Below, one piece after another: positions 15,947 to 25,449 of a DNA stretch of 64,000 nt. Position 1 is the stretch's first letter. Each line of letters begins with the position of its first letter. This DNA is from Marivita sp965656765 (GTDB lineage: Bacteria; Pseudomonadota; Alphaproteobacteria; Rhodobacterales; Rhodobacteraceae): the NCBI RefSeq assembly GCF_965656765.1, contig NZ_CBFHLV010000001.1, positions 1-64,000 on the forward strand, given 5' to 3'. The translations under genes were made by a program, and so were the position numbers. The notes beneath the pieces were generated by a model. The model was not told the origin of the DNA. It searched no databases and saw only the letters and a list, made by a program, of their open reading frames with translations.

Positions 15947-17637
15947 AAGCTGCCATCGACCCGATCACGCTGGCCGTACTCGCCGGTCGGATGGAACAAA
16001 TCGCAGACGAGATGGACGCGACCCTGTTCCACGCGGCCTTCAACCCGATTATCGCCGAGGCGCATGATGCGTCGCACGGGTTCTACCACGCGAACACCGG
16101 CGACACGCTTGTGCAGGGGAAATCCGGCTTGCCGATTTTTGTCGGCGTGATGGCCTTTGCCGTGAAAGCGGTGATCGACAAGGCCGCCGAAGCTGGTGAT
16201 CTGGCCGACGGTGACATCTACATCTTTAACGACGCCCATATGGGTGGAACGCACCTGTCTGACATGCGGCTGGTGCGCCCGTATTACCGCGACGGGAAGC
16301 TGTTCTGCTACCTCGCCAGTGTCGGCCATTGGCACGATGTGGGCGGCGCGGTTCCCGGAAATTACAACCCCTCGGCGACCGAGGCGTTTCAGGAGGCATT
16401 TATCCTGCCGCCTGTCAAACTCGCCCGTGGGGGTGTTATTCAGCAGGACATCATCGACATCCTCTTGCGCAACACCCGCCTGCCACAATCGGCGATGGGC
16501 GATCTGAACGGGCAGTTGGGCGCTTTGGACTTGGGCGTGAAGCGGCTGGATGAGTTGCTGGATGAATACGGAGCCGAGACCGTGTCTGCGGCTTTGAACG
16601 CCTTGGGCGACCGGGCCGAGACGCTGATGCGATCTGAACTGTCCAGTCTGCCAGATGGGCGCTGGGAAGCGGTGGATTACCTCGACAACGACGGGATCAC
16701 AGATGTGGCCCTGCCGATCAAGGTCGCGCTCGAGATCACGGGCGACACTATGGTGCTCGACTTTGAAGGCACCGCACCGGTCACCGCTGGTCCGGTGAAC
16801 ATCGCCTACCCGACGGCGGTGGCAACCGCCTATGTTGCAATCAAACACATCTTTCCCGACCTGCCTGCCAATGCCGGAGTCATGCGCCCGATTGATGTGC
16901 GTGTTCCGGACGGATCACTGCTCTCTGCCGAATTCCCGGCACCTGTGGGCGGATACACCGAGACCATCCTGCGCATGATCGACGTGATCTTTAGCGCCGC
17001 ATCCCAAGCAGCCCCCGAACGGGTTGTCGCCAACGCCTATGGCACGATCAACGCGCTTTCCATCGCGGGGAAGCGTGCGAACGGCCAACGTTGGGTGATG
17101 TTCAGCTTCTACGGCGGCGGGCATGGGGGAAGCATTGAGTCAGACGGCCTCAACCACGGCAATGCGCCGATTTCCACAGCGACCATTCCACCGATGGAGA
17201 TCCTCGAGGCAGCCTACCCGGTCATGTTCCGTCAATGGGCTCTGCGCCCCGACAGCGCTGGCGCAGGTGCGCATCGTGGTGGGCTGGGCGCGACCTATGA
17301 GGTTGAGGTGCTTGAAGAAAACGCAGAGGCGTTCCTTTTTGGCGAACGCGGCCGGTTTGCGCCGCAGGGTGTGCAAGGCGGCGACACTGGGGCGATGAAC
17401 GTATTTCACTATGAACAGGCGGATGGGTGGAAGACCCCGCCGCTTGCGTCAAAGATGCTTGGGATCAAGCTGACCAAGGGACAGGCCGTGCGCCTCGACA
17501 CCCCCGGTGGTGGCGGCTACGGCGCGGCAGCAAACCGCGATGCGACAGCGGTCGCCCGCGATGTGGCGCTTGGATACTTGACGCCGGACAAAGCGACCGA
17601 TCTGTACGGCCCCGCATGGAAAGAGGTCGCAGCATGA
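15943..17637 (+). CDS. hyuB: hydantoinase B / oxoprolinase family subunit
   Basis: The 564-residue protein matches HyuB-type subunits, with FNDAHMGGTHLSDM at about residues 90-103, GHWHDVGG around 127 and a late glycine-rich GGGGYG segment. With HyuA, members open cyclic amides such as hydantoins or 5-oxoproline using ATP, and relatives carboxylate ketones. Its start overlaps the upstream stop and its stop overlaps the hyuA start, so the genes are translationally coupled. The ring or amide substrate is not known. Confidence 0.92.
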   Translation: MKAAIDPITLAVLAGRMEQIADEMDATLFHAAFNPIIAEAHDASHGFYHANTGDTLVQGKSGLPIFVGVMAFAVKAVIDKAAEAGDLADGDIYIFNDAHMGGTHLSDMRLVRPYYRDGKLFCYLASVGHWHDVGGAVPGNYNPSATEAFQEAFILPPVKLARGGVIQQDIIDILLRNTRLPQSAMGDLNGQLGALDLGVKRLDELLDEYGAETVSAALNALGDRAETLMRSELSSLPDGRWEAVDYLDNDGITDVALPIKVALEITGDTMVLDFEGTAPVTAGPVNIAYPTAVATAYVAIKHIFPDLPANAGVMRPIDVRVPDGSLLSAEFPAPVGGYTETILRMIDVIFSAASQAAPERVVANAYGTINALSIAGKRANGQRWVMFSFYGGGHGGSIESDGLNHGNAPISTATIPPMEILEAAYPVMFRQWALRPDSAGAGAHRGGLGATYEVEVLEENAEAFLFGERGRFAPQGVQGGDTGAMNVFHYEQADGWKTPPLASKMLGIKLTKGQAVRLDTPGGGGYGAAANRDATAVARDVALGYLTPDKATDLYGPAWKEVAA

Positions 17638-19691
17638 CCAAGATGATCGGCGTCGATGTCGGTGGCACCTTTACCGATGTGTTCGTGCTGGACGAGACCA
17701 CTGGAACGGCGCAGGTGGCCAAGGTGCCCACCACCCGGCCCGACCAGTCGGGCGGCTTTCTTGATGGGATCGGCCAGCAGGTCGATGACCTTTCTACCGT
17801 GGCGGCTGTTGTGCATGGCACGACCGCCGGAACCAATGCTCTGCTCGAGCGCAAAGGCGCAAAGATCGGCGTGATCACCACTCACGGACTCCGCGACGTT
17901 CTTGAAATGCGCCGCCGCGACAGGCCCCGCACATGGGGTCTGCGCGGCGACTTCGAGCCAGTTGTCCCGCGAAACCTACGGTTGGAGGTGCCGGAACGTA
18001 CGCTTGCCGATGGCACGATCCGCACGCCCGTTGATCTGGACGCGGTCAGAGCTGCCGCCCAACAGTTGATCGACGAAGGCTGTCTGGCCGTCGCGATCCT
18101 ATTCGCCAACGCCTATGCCAATGCCGAGAACGAGGCCAAAGCCGTCGCGACCGTACGCGGCATGTGGCCCAACGACCATGTGAGCTGTTCGTCGGAGATC
18201 CTGCCGGAGATCCGCGAATTCGAACGCTTCTCAACCACCGCTCTGAACGCTTACCTGCAACCCGAAGTGTCGGGTTACATCAACCGCCTTGACCAAGCCC
18301 TGACCAAAGGCGGGTTCGGTGGCGAGTTCATGATCGTTCAATCGAATGGCGGCGTCATGGGCACCGACACGGCCTGCCGCCTACCAATCCGCACCGCGCT
18401 CTCTGGTCCCGCTGCTGGCGTGATCGCCGCAGGGCACATCGCCACAACGGCTGGTTTTGAGAACGTCATCACGGGTGACATGGGTGGAACAAGCTTTGAC
18501 GTGGCTCTGATCGCCAAGGGGCAGTCGATGTTGTCGCCACAGACCTCCATCGATTTCGGCATGGTGGTGCGCAACCCGATGATCGAAATCACGACGATCG
18601 GTGCCGGGGGCGGCTCTATCGCATGGGTCGACAAGGGTGGTTTGCTCAACATCGGCCCCGAAAGCGCCGGATCGACACCCGGCCCGGTGGCCTACGGTCA
18701 GGGGAATGATCGCCCAACGGTGACCGATGCCAATGTCGTGCTGGGTCGGATCGACCCGGACAATCCCATCGGGGGCAAGCTGGATCGGCTGGATGTCAAC
18801 GCAGCTGGACGCGCGATCAACCTGCATGTGGGCCAGAAACTTGGCCTGACCACTGTTGAGGCCGCCGAAGCGATCCTCCGCGTCGCCAATTCGCGCATGG
18901 CGGGCGCGATCCGACTAGTCAGCATCGAACGCGGGTTCGACCCCAAGCGCTTTGCCTTCATGCCCTTCGGTGGAGGCGGTGCATTGCACACCGGAGCGAT
19001 CTTGAAAGAGGTCGGCATCGGCAGCGCGATTGTTCCCCGCTATCCCGGTGTGACCAGCGCAATGGGCTGTGTGATCGCCGACATGCGGCAGGATTTCGTG
19101 CAAACGATCAACACACTGACCGCGACTTTGGACACCGGTGCGCTGCGTGACGTCATGCAAAAACATATCGACGATGGTATGGCCCTGCTCGATGCTGCGC
19201 AATCGCGGTTCGAGGCGCGCGATATCGTGGTCGAGTTGGACATGGCGTATGTCGGGCAAACCCACACCGTGGCTGTGCCGTTGCCGATCACAGTCGAAGG
19301 CTCCAGTGTCACAGCGCCGACCGTGGCCGAGGTCGAAGCAGCCTTCGACGCAGCCTACCAAACCACATACGGACGCCTGCTCAAAAACGGCACACGCAGG
19401 GTGATGAACCTGCGCACTGCCGTGATCGGACGCCGCCCCAAGTTCGACCTAACCACGCTCGCCCCCAAAGGTGGCTCGGTGGAGGACGCGCACACCGGCA
19501 GCCGCAAGGTGCATTTTGGCGATACTTGGTTCGAAACCACCATCTACAACCGTCTAGCCTTGCCGGTAGGTGCGGAAATCAAAGGCCCAGCGATCCTTGT
19601 GCAGCCGGACACGACCGTGCTGGTCGATCCCGGCCTGACAGCACAGATCGATACCTGCGGCAACACCATCATCACACGGGACGAGGACTGA
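17634..19691 (+). CDS. hyuA: hydantoinase A / oxoprolinase family subunit
   Basis: The 685-residue protein has the HyuA N-terminal segment MIGVDVGGTFTD and the actin-like ATPase features GDMGGTSFDV and GAGGGSIAW, followed by GGGGALH. This is the ATP-binding partner of HyuB. I chose the ATG at 17634, which overlaps the hyuB stop; an earlier ATG at 17427 in the same frame would lie within hyuB and adds 69 unrelated residues. The pair probably performs an ATP-driven hydrolysis of a lactam or imide in this pathway. Confidence 0.92.
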   Translation: MTKMIGVDVGGTFTDVFVLDETTGTAQVAKVPTTRPDQSGGFLDGIGQQVDDLSTVAAVVHGTTAGTNALLERKGAKIGVITTHGLRDVLEMRRRDRPRTWGLRGDFEPVVPRNLRLEVPERTLADGTIRTPVDLDAVRAAAQQLIDEGCLAVAILFANAYANAENEAKAVATVRGMWPNDHVSCSSEILPEIREFERFSTTALNAYLQPEVSGYINRLDQALTKGGFGGEFMIVQSNGGVMGTDTACRLPIRTALSGPAAGVIAAGHIATTAGFENVITGDMGGTSFDVALIAKGQSMLSPQTSIDFGMVVRNPMIEITTIGAGGGSIAWVDKGGLLNIGPESAGSTPGPVAYGQGNDRPTVTDANVVLGRIDPDNPIGGKLDRLDVNAAGRAINLHVGQKLGLTTVEAAEAILRVANSRMAGAIRLVSIERGFDPKRFAFMPFGGGGALHTGAILKEVGIGSAIVPRYPGVTSAMGCVIADMRQDFVQTINTLTATLDTGALRDVMQKHIDDGMALLDAAQSRFEARDIVVELDMAYVGQTHTVAVPLPITVEGSSVTAPTVAEVEAAFDAAYQTTYGRLLKNGTRRVMNLRTAVIGRRPKFDLTTLAPKGGSVEDAHTGSRKVHFGDTWFETTIYNRLALPVGAEIKGPAILVQPDTTVLVDPGLTAQIDTCGNTIITRDED

Positions 19692-19694
19692 GAC

Positions 19695-20300
19695 ATGGCC
19701 CACACCATTGATCCAAGGCGCACGGCCCTTCTGACCATTGATCTGCAGAACGACTTTCTGCACCCCGATGGCGCCTATGGCCGTGCAGGCCAAACAGCAG
19801 AAGCGATCACCGCCCTGCCCGCCCGGATCAAACCCGTCGCAGATGCCCTCCGCGCCAAGGGCGGCACTTATATCAGCGCTCAGTTTACGCTGGTGCCAGG
19901 GCCGAATGACGAACCTCTGATCGCGCCGCATTTGAAAGAACTGCGCCCCTTCCTTGGCAAAGGCGACTTTGCCCCCGGAAAATTCGGCCACGGTTTGGTC
20001 GATGCACTTGCCCCCGCGGACTACACCATCGAAAAGGTCGCCTATTCCGCGCTGTACCAGACGCGGCTGGAATACATCCTGCGTGCGCTGGATATCGACA
20101 CGTTGATCATCGGTGGGATCGTGACAAATGGCGGTGTGGCCAGCACGGTGAGGGACGCGCATCTGCGGAACCTGCACACCATCCTGCTGTCCGATGGTTG
20201 TGCCGCATTCAAACAAGAGGTGCATGACGCCACGCTGCTGTCCCTTGCGTCGGTCTGCCCGAATATGACCTGCGCCGAGATGCTGGAAAGCCTGACATGA
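19695..20300 (+). CDS. isochorismatase-fold protein lacking the catalytic cysteine
   Basis: The 201-residue protein is a cysteine-hydrolase/isochorismatase-fold member. D16 in LLTIDLQNDF and K114 in TIEKVAY occupy the usual Asp and Lys positions. The conserved TNxCV loop reads TNGGV at residues 144-148, so glycine 147 stands where the nucleophilic cysteine of amidohydrolases should be. Isochorismatases such as PhzD and EntB also lack that cysteine and hydrolyse a vinyl ether instead. The gene lies 3 bases after hyuA and overlaps the lyase gene. An amidase role, which its neighbours would suggest, is therefore doubtful. Confidence 0.85.
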   Translation: MAHTIDPRRTALLTIDLQNDFLHPDGAYGRAGQTAEAITALPARIKPVADALRAKGGTYISAQFTLVPGPNDEPLIAPHLKELRPFLGKGDFAPGKFGHGLVDALAPADYTIEKVAYSALYQTRLEYILRALDIDTLIIGGIVTNGGVASTVRDAHLRNLHTILLSDGCAAFKQEVHDATLLSLASVCPNMTCAEMLESLT

Positions 20301-21166
20301 GCCTGAAAACCCGCCTTGCCTCTGACGAGATCCTTGTCGCTCCGGGTGTGTATGACGCCCTGACGGCGGCGCTTGCGGCGCAAGCCGGGTTCGAAGCTCT
20401 GTACCTGAGCGGTGCGGCGGTGGCCTATACACGGCTGGGTCGCCCGGATATCGGACTTACTTCGGTCAGCGAGATGGCTGATACAATGGCCTTGATCCGT
20501 GACCGCGTAGACCTGCCGGTGATCATCGATGCCGATACGGGTTTCGGCAACGCGCTGAACGCACAGCGCACTATGCGGCTCTACGAACGTGCTGGGGCCA
20601 ATGCCTTGCAGGTCGAGGATCAGACCTATCCCAAACGCTGTGGGCATCTGGCCGAGAAATCGATCATTTCAACGCAGGAAATGGTCGGCAAGATCGCCGC
20701 GATGGCAGATGCGCGGGCCAGCGACGAGACCTTGATCATCGCCCGCACCGATGCCGTGGCTGTTGATGGATTCAACGCCGCCACTGACCGGGCCGAGGCC
20801 TATGTTGAGGCTGGCGCCGATGCCCTGTTTATCGAGGCGTTGCGGTCGGTAGACGAGATGAAAACGGTGACGGAACGGTTCAAGGGCCGTGTGCCACTGC
20901 TGGTGAACATGGTCGAAGGCGGGGCGACACCGATCCAGAACGCGTCCTTTCTGAACGATCTCGGGTTTTCCATCGTGATCTTTCCGGGCGGCATCGTCCG
21001 CGCCTTGGCGCATACGGCTGAAGCCTATTACCAAAGCCTCATGTCCACCGGCAGCAACCGCGCCTTTGCGGATAACATGTTCGATTTTGGCGGGCTGAAC
21101 GAGCGACTGGGCACGGACGAAATGCTGGCTCTTGGCAAACGCTACGAGTCAGGTGGGCACGACTGA
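20297..21166 (+). CDS. isocitrate lyase / PEP mutase superfamily lyase
   Basis: The 289-residue protein has the superfamily magnesium-binding motif DADTGFGN at residues 78-85 and the active-site loop KRCGH at 113-117, with C115 as the lyase cysteine. The cysteine loop points to a C-C bond lyase such as 2-methylisocitrate lyase or 2,3-dimethylmalate lyase rather than a phosphonate mutase. These cleave substituted malates to pyruvate or glyoxylate plus a dicarboxylate or short acid. Together with the LeuCD-type hydratase this would give hydration followed by cleavage. The substrate is inferred only. Confidence 0.9.
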   Translation: MSLKTRLASDEILVAPGVYDALTAALAAQAGFEALYLSGAAVAYTRLGRPDIGLTSVSEMADTMALIRDRVDLPVIIDADTGFGNALNAQRTMRLYERAGANALQVEDQTYPKRCGHLAEKSIISTQEMVGKIAAMADARASDETLIIARTDAVAVDGFNAATDRAEAYVEAGADALFIEALRSVDEMKTVTERFKGRVPLLVNMVEGGATPIQNASFLNDLGFSIVIFPGGIVRALAHTAEAYYQSLMSTGSNRAFADNMFDFGGLNERLGTDEMLALGKRYESGGHD

Positions 21167-21169
21167 GCC

Positions 21170-22561
21170 ATGTCGATCTTGCCGCCGCCTGACACCGGTT
21201 TCGATCTGGACGTGCCGATCCTGATTATTGGCGCAGGCGGCTGTGGTTTGGTGGCAGCGCTGGCCGCCAACGATGCCGGGGGCGAGGTTCTGGTGGCCGA
21301 GGCCGATGCCGCGCCATCCGGCTCCACCGCACTCTCCGCAGGGCTGATCCCGGCTGCGTGTACGCGGTTTCAGCAAGAAGCGGGGATCGAGGACAATGCT
21401 GATCTGTTCGCGCAGGACATTCAGAAGAAGGCCAAGGGCGAGAACCCTCAAAATCTCGTTGACCTGCTGGCAAACCAATCGGGCAAAGTGATTGAGTGGT
21501 TGGCAGACAGGTTCGATCTGCCCTTTTCGGTCGTCTCCGATTTCGATTACCCCGGCCATTCCCGCCGCCGCATGCATGGCCTGCCAACCCGCGCGGGGCG
21601 AGAGTTGATTGACCGGCTGCGCACCGCCTGCGAGGCGCAAGGCATGGACATTATATGCAATCGCCGCGCGACATCGCTTTTTGTCGAAGGGGATCACGTG
21701 CGCGGCGTACGGTTGGAGGGGCCGAACGGTACGGAAGACGTCGGCTGCGGCGCTCTGATCCTTGCCTGCAACGGCTACGGCGGCAACCGTGCCATGGTTC
21801 GGCAGTTCATGCCCGAGATCGAAAACGCGGTCTGGTTCGGGCACGACTACAATCAGGGCGACGCGGTAACATGGGGCGAGGCGCTTGGCGCTGAGACCCT
21901 GCATCTGGGCGCGTATCAGGGCCATGGCAATGTCGCGCATCCGCAAGGGATTCTAATCACTTGGGCCGTAATCACCCAAGGCGGTGTGCAGGTAAACCTG
22001 AACGGAGACCGGTTCTGGGACGAAAGTCAGGGCTATTCGGAAGCCGCCCGCGCGGTACTTGCGCAACCGGACGGCGTGGCCTGGACGATCTTCGACAGTC
22101 GCATCGCGGATGTTGCGCGTCAGTTTCAAGATTTCAAGGATGCCGAGGCCATTGGCGCGATACGCATTGCCGACTCGGTAGCCGAACTGGCCGAGATTAC
22201 TGGCCTGCCCGGGACCAACCTGACGCAGACGCTTTATGATATTCCAACGGGCAGACCTGATGCCTTTGGACGCAGCTTCCTTGGCGAACCACTGAAACCA
22301 CCTTATTGTGCAGTAAAAGTGACCGGGGCCTTGTTTCACACGCAAGGCGGGTTGAAGATCGACCAGAACGCTCGTGTGGTCCGCAAAGCTGGAAACGTCT
22401 TTCCCAACCTCTTTGCGGCCGGCGGGGCCGCGGTGGGTGTTTCAGGTTCCGGCGATAGCGGTTATCTGTCTGGAAACGGACTTCTGGCAGCGACGGTCCT
22501 TGGGTACATAGCAGGATCGACTGCCGCCAATGACATGAAAGAGGAGCATGGACATGCTTGA
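21170..22561 (+). CDS. FAD-dependent oxidoreductase, fumarate reductase / KstD type
   Basis: The 463-residue flavoprotein has an N-terminal dinucleotide fold (LIIGAGGCGLVAALAA at about residues 16-31) and a C-terminal FAD segment (LFAAGGAAVGVSGSG) of the fumarate-reductase flavoprotein / 3-ketosteroid dehydrogenase family. Such enzymes introduce or reduce a C=C bond next to a carboxyl or keto group. No signal peptide is seen. It lies 3 bases after the lyase gene and its end overlaps gcdH. A tricarballylate-dehydrogenase-like role on a dicarboxylate would fit the cluster but is not shown. Confidence 0.87.
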   Translation: MSILPPPDTGFDLDVPILIIGAGGCGLVAALAANDAGGEVLVAEADAAPSGSTALSAGLIPAACTRFQQEAGIEDNADLFAQDIQKKAKGENPQNLVDLLANQSGKVIEWLADRFDLPFSVVSDFDYPGHSRRRMHGLPTRAGRELIDRLRTACEAQGMDIICNRRATSLFVEGDHVRGVRLEGPNGTEDVGCGALILACNGYGGNRAMVRQFMPEIENAVWFGHDYNQGDAVTWGEALGAETLHLGAYQGHGNVAHPQGILITWAVITQGGVQVNLNGDRFWDESQGYSEAARAVLAQPDGVAWTIFDSRIADVARQFQDFKDAEAIGAIRIADSVAELAEITGLPGTNLTQTLYDIPTGRPDAFGRSFLGEPLKPPYCAVKVTGALFHTQGGLKIDQNARVVRKAGNVFPNLFAAGGAAVGVSGSGDSGYLSGNGLLAATVLGYIAGSTAANDMKEEHGHA

Positions 22562-23768
22562 TGCGTCACACGCGGGTCACGGACCCTCACTCGCCAAATT
22601 CGACTGGGAAGACCCCCTCGGTCTGCGCGCGTCACTTGCCGAAGAAGAGCGCATGATCGCAGACAGTGCAGCGGCCTATGCAGCTGACAAACTGTTGCCG
22701 CGCGTGTCGGACATGTATCTGAATGAAGGTGTCGCGCCAGAGATCTTCGCCGAGATGGGCGAGATGGGTTTGCTTGGCGTCACTATTCCCGAAGAGTTTG
22801 GCGGGCTGGGCGCGAATTACGTGAGCTATGGCCTTGTCGCCCGCGAAGTGGAGCGTGTGGACAGCGGCTATCGGTCGATGATGAGTGTTCAAAGCTCTTT
22901 GGTCATGTACCCGATCCACGCCTATGGCACCGATGAGCAACGCAAGAAATACCTTCCCGGTCTGGCTGCTGGCACGTTGATCGGCTGCTTTGGCCTGACC
23001 GAACCCGATGCCGGGTCGGACCCTGCGGGCATGAAGACCGTCGCCAAGAAAACCGATGGTGGCTATGTCATCAACGGCGCAAAGATGTGGATCTCGAACA
23101 GCCCGATCGCTGATGTGTTCGTCGTTTGGGCCAAGTCCGAAGCGCATGGGGGAAAGATCAAGGGCTTTGTGCTTGAAAAAGGCATGAAAGGTCTGTCCGC
23201 GCCCAAGATCAACGGCAAGCTGTCCCTGCGCGCGTCCATCACCGGTGAGATCGTGATGAAGGATGTCGAGATCGGTGAAGACGCTCTGCTGCCGGGTGTC
23301 GAGGGCCTCAAGGGACCGTTCGGCTGTCTGAACCGCGCGCGCTATGGCATCGCTTGGGGCGTTATGGGGGCAGCAGAAGACAGCTGGCACCGCGCACGCC
23401 AGTATGGATTGGACCGGACGCAATTTGGAAAGCCGCTGGCGCAAACTCAGCTTTTCCAGAAGAAACTGGCCGACATGCAGACCGAGATCACTTTGGGCCT
23501 GCACGCGGCATTGCAAGTGGGCCGGATGCTTGACGCAGGCACCGCAGCGCCCGAGGCGATCAGCCTGATCAAGCGCAATAATTGCGGTAAGGCCTTGGAG
23601 ATCGCGCGGCACGCCCGTGACATGCATGGCGGCAACGGGATCATGGCCGAATACCACGTCATGCGTCACGCGCAGAACCTTGAGACGGTCAACACTTACG
23701 AAGGGACGCATGATGTGCACGCCCTGATCCTTGGCCGCGCGCAGACTGGGCTGCAGGCGTTCTTCTGA
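22548..23768 (+). CDS. gcdH: glutaryl-CoA dehydrogenase
   Basis: The 406-residue acyl-CoA dehydrogenase carries the residues that mark glutaryl-CoA dehydrogenase: R109 in SGYRSMMSVQSSLVM, which holds the distal carboxylate, and the catalytic base E385 in NTYEGTHD. The C-terminal RNNCGKALEIAR and GGNGI segments are also typical. It converts glutaryl-CoA to crotonyl-CoA and CO2, feeding beta-oxidation. A GAGGAG site precedes the ATG; a second ATG two codons on is possible. It is directly followed by a CoA transferase that would supply its substrate. Confidence 0.93.
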   Translation: MDMLDASHAGHGPSLAKFDWEDPLGLRASLAEEERMIADSAAAYAADKLLPRVSDMYLNEGVAPEIFAEMGEMGLLGVTIPEEFGGLGANYVSYGLVAREVERVDSGYRSMMSVQSSLVMYPIHAYGTDEQRKKYLPGLAAGTLIGCFGLTEPDAGSDPAGMKTVAKKTDGGYVINGAKMWISNSPIADVFVVWAKSEAHGGKIKGFVLEKGMKGLSAPKINGKLSLRASITGEIVMKDVEIGEDALLPGVEGLKGPFGCLNRARYGIAWGVMGAAEDSWHRARQYGLDRTQFGKPLAQTQLFQKKLADMQTEITLGLHAALQVGRMLDAGTAAPEAISLIKRNNCGKALEIARHARDMHGGNGIMAEYHVMRHAQNLETVNTYEGTHDVHALILGRAQTGLQAFF

Positions 23769-24922
23769 TGTCAGCACCGCTGGAAGGTTTGAAAGTTCTT
23801 GAATTGGCCCGCATCCTTGCCGGGCCAATTGTCGGTCAGACACTGGCCGATCTTGGCGCAACCGTCATCAAGGTGGAAAGCCCCAAGGGGGATGACACCC
23901 GCACATGGGGGCCCCCGTTCATTAACCGCGAGGACGAGGACACGCCGTCAGCCGCCTATTTCTACAGCTGCAACCGGGGCAAATACTCGGTCACGGCGGA
24001 CCTGGCGACCGACGAAGGCCGCGCCTTTGTACTGGATTTGGCACGCGAAGCGGACGTACTCATCGAGAACTTCAAGGTTGGTGGGCTTGCCAAATACGGG
24101 CTGGATTATGCCAGCCTGTCTGCGGTCAACCCCGGTCTGGTGTATTGTTCCATTACTGGCTTTGGCCAAACTGGCCCTTATGCCGAACGTGCCGGGTACG
24201 ATTATCTTGTCCAAGGCATGTCCGGCCTCATGTCGATCACTGGCGACCCAAGCGGTGAACCGCAGAAAGTGGGCGTCGCGGTGACGGACATCTATACCGG
24301 CCTTTACGCCGTGATTGGCATTCAAGCTGCACTTAGAGAGCGGGACGCCAACGGATACGGCCAGCATATCGACATGAGCCTGTTCGACGCAGGCACAGGA
24401 TGTCTTGTCAATCAGGCGATGAATTTCCTTGCGACGGGGCAATCGCCGAACCGCATGGGCAACCAGCACCCGAACATCGTGCCATACGAAGTCTTCCCCG
24501 CGTCAGACGGTGACATCATCATCGCGTCGGGCAACGACCGTCAGTTTCAGGGCCTGTGCGAAGTTGTCGGACGCAGCGACATTGCCGAAAACCCCGAATA
24601 CCGAACAAACGCGGGGCGGGTGAAACATCGCGACGAATTGATCGCGATGCTCAAGGCCGAGACCGCGAAACAGACCAAAGCCGAGCTTTTGGAAGCGCTC
24701 AAATCCAAGCAGGTCGCGTCTTCGCCGATCAATACAGTTGGGGAAGTGTTCGACGATCCTCAGATCGTGCATCGCAATATGAAAATCACACCCGAAGGTG
24801 TCCCCGGGGTTCGGACACCAATCACGTTCAGCGCGTCAGAGCTTGCGCTTGACCGCACCGCACCTTCGCTTGGTGCGCACACAGAACTGGTTCGCAAGTC
24901 CGGGTGGTCGGTCAACGACTGA
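23768..24922 (+). CDS. CaiB/BaiF-family CoA transferase
   Basis: The 384-residue class III CoA transferase begins PLEGLKVLELARILAGPI and contains the expected catalytic aspartate in VAVTDIYTG. It overlaps the gcdH stop by one base. The gcdH-caiB pairing is widespread and homologues act as succinyl-CoA:glutarate CoA transferase, so this enzyme probably activates glutarate. It is the last intact gene of the plus arm. Confidence 0.9.
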   Translation: MSAPLEGLKVLELARILAGPIVGQTLADLGATVIKVESPKGDDTRTWGPPFINREDEDTPSAAYFYSCNRGKYSVTADLATDEGRAFVLDLAREADVLIENFKVGGLAKYGLDYASLSAVNPGLVYCSITGFGQTGPYAERAGYDYLVQGMSGLMSITGDPSGEPQKVGVAVTDIYTGLYAVIGIQAALRERDANGYGQHIDMSLFDAGTGCLVNQAMNFLATGQSPNRMGNQHPNIVPYEVFPASDGDIIIASGNDRQFQGLCEVVGRSDIAENPEYRTNAGRVKHRDELIAMLKAETAKQTKAELLEALKSKQVASSPINTVGEVFDDPQIVHRNMKITPEGVPGVRTPITFSASELALDRTAPSLGAHTELVRKSGWSVND

Positions 24923-24935
24923 CCACCTGGTTTGC

Positions 24936-25215
24936 TTAGTGCAACCGAAGACCGGTTTCGGGCGCAAAATACGACACCTTGCCAAGGTCGAAAGACAGCC
25001 GCTTTTGCTCTCGGGGACCGGCGGTCGTTTCGGAATGCAAAAGCGCCGTGATGTGTTTCCCGCCCAGCTGCATCACCGCAAAGGTGTCCGCGCCAGCGGG
25101 CTCGACAATGTCGATCATGCACTCTGCTGCCTGTGTCGCCTCTGATCCACAGAGATCCTGACCTTCTCCCGCTACGCCGAAGCTGGGTTCGATGCCGTTG
25201 AGACTGCGATAGATG
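24936..25215 (-). pseudogene. fragment of a sugar ABC transporter ATPase (MalK/UgpC type)
   Basis: Reading the minus strand, about 70 residues up to the stop at 24936 match the C-terminal OB-fold region of UgpC/MalK-type ATPases: IVEPAGADTF, then LGGKHITALLH and the ending FAPETGLRL. The ATP-binding part (Walker A, signature, Walker B) is missing, and sequence upstream of about 25215 no longer resembles the family. This is a 3' remnant left by deletion or rearrangement. The 25216-25449 interval holds nothing I can identify. Confidence 0.7.
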
Positions 25216-25449
25216 GGGTCTTTCCAAGTATTAAGTTTCCCGAGTCGGCTGTAATCCACCGAACTCTTCTTTAATGCGAAAGACGCACGTTCGTTGTACG
25301 TCATCCATCGATAGTTTTAAGTTCCGACGGTCAACCGCGTGGTACTTGCTTCCTTGCGGACGTACTACGAACTTACAGCCTTCGAGATAGTTTGTTCGAC
25401 CTTCTCGCTGTCCTTGGTCGGTTGATTGTCTATTGCGCCAATCCCAAAT

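Noticed and set aside
22632..23861. Long minus-strand frame opposite gcdH
   Set aside because: It is the antisense shadow of a clearly functional acyl-CoA dehydrogenase gene.
24760..25227. Arg-rich minus-strand frame overlapping the CaiB gene end
   Set aside because: Low-complexity Arg/Ser content and no homology; the MalK-type remnant reads in another frame.
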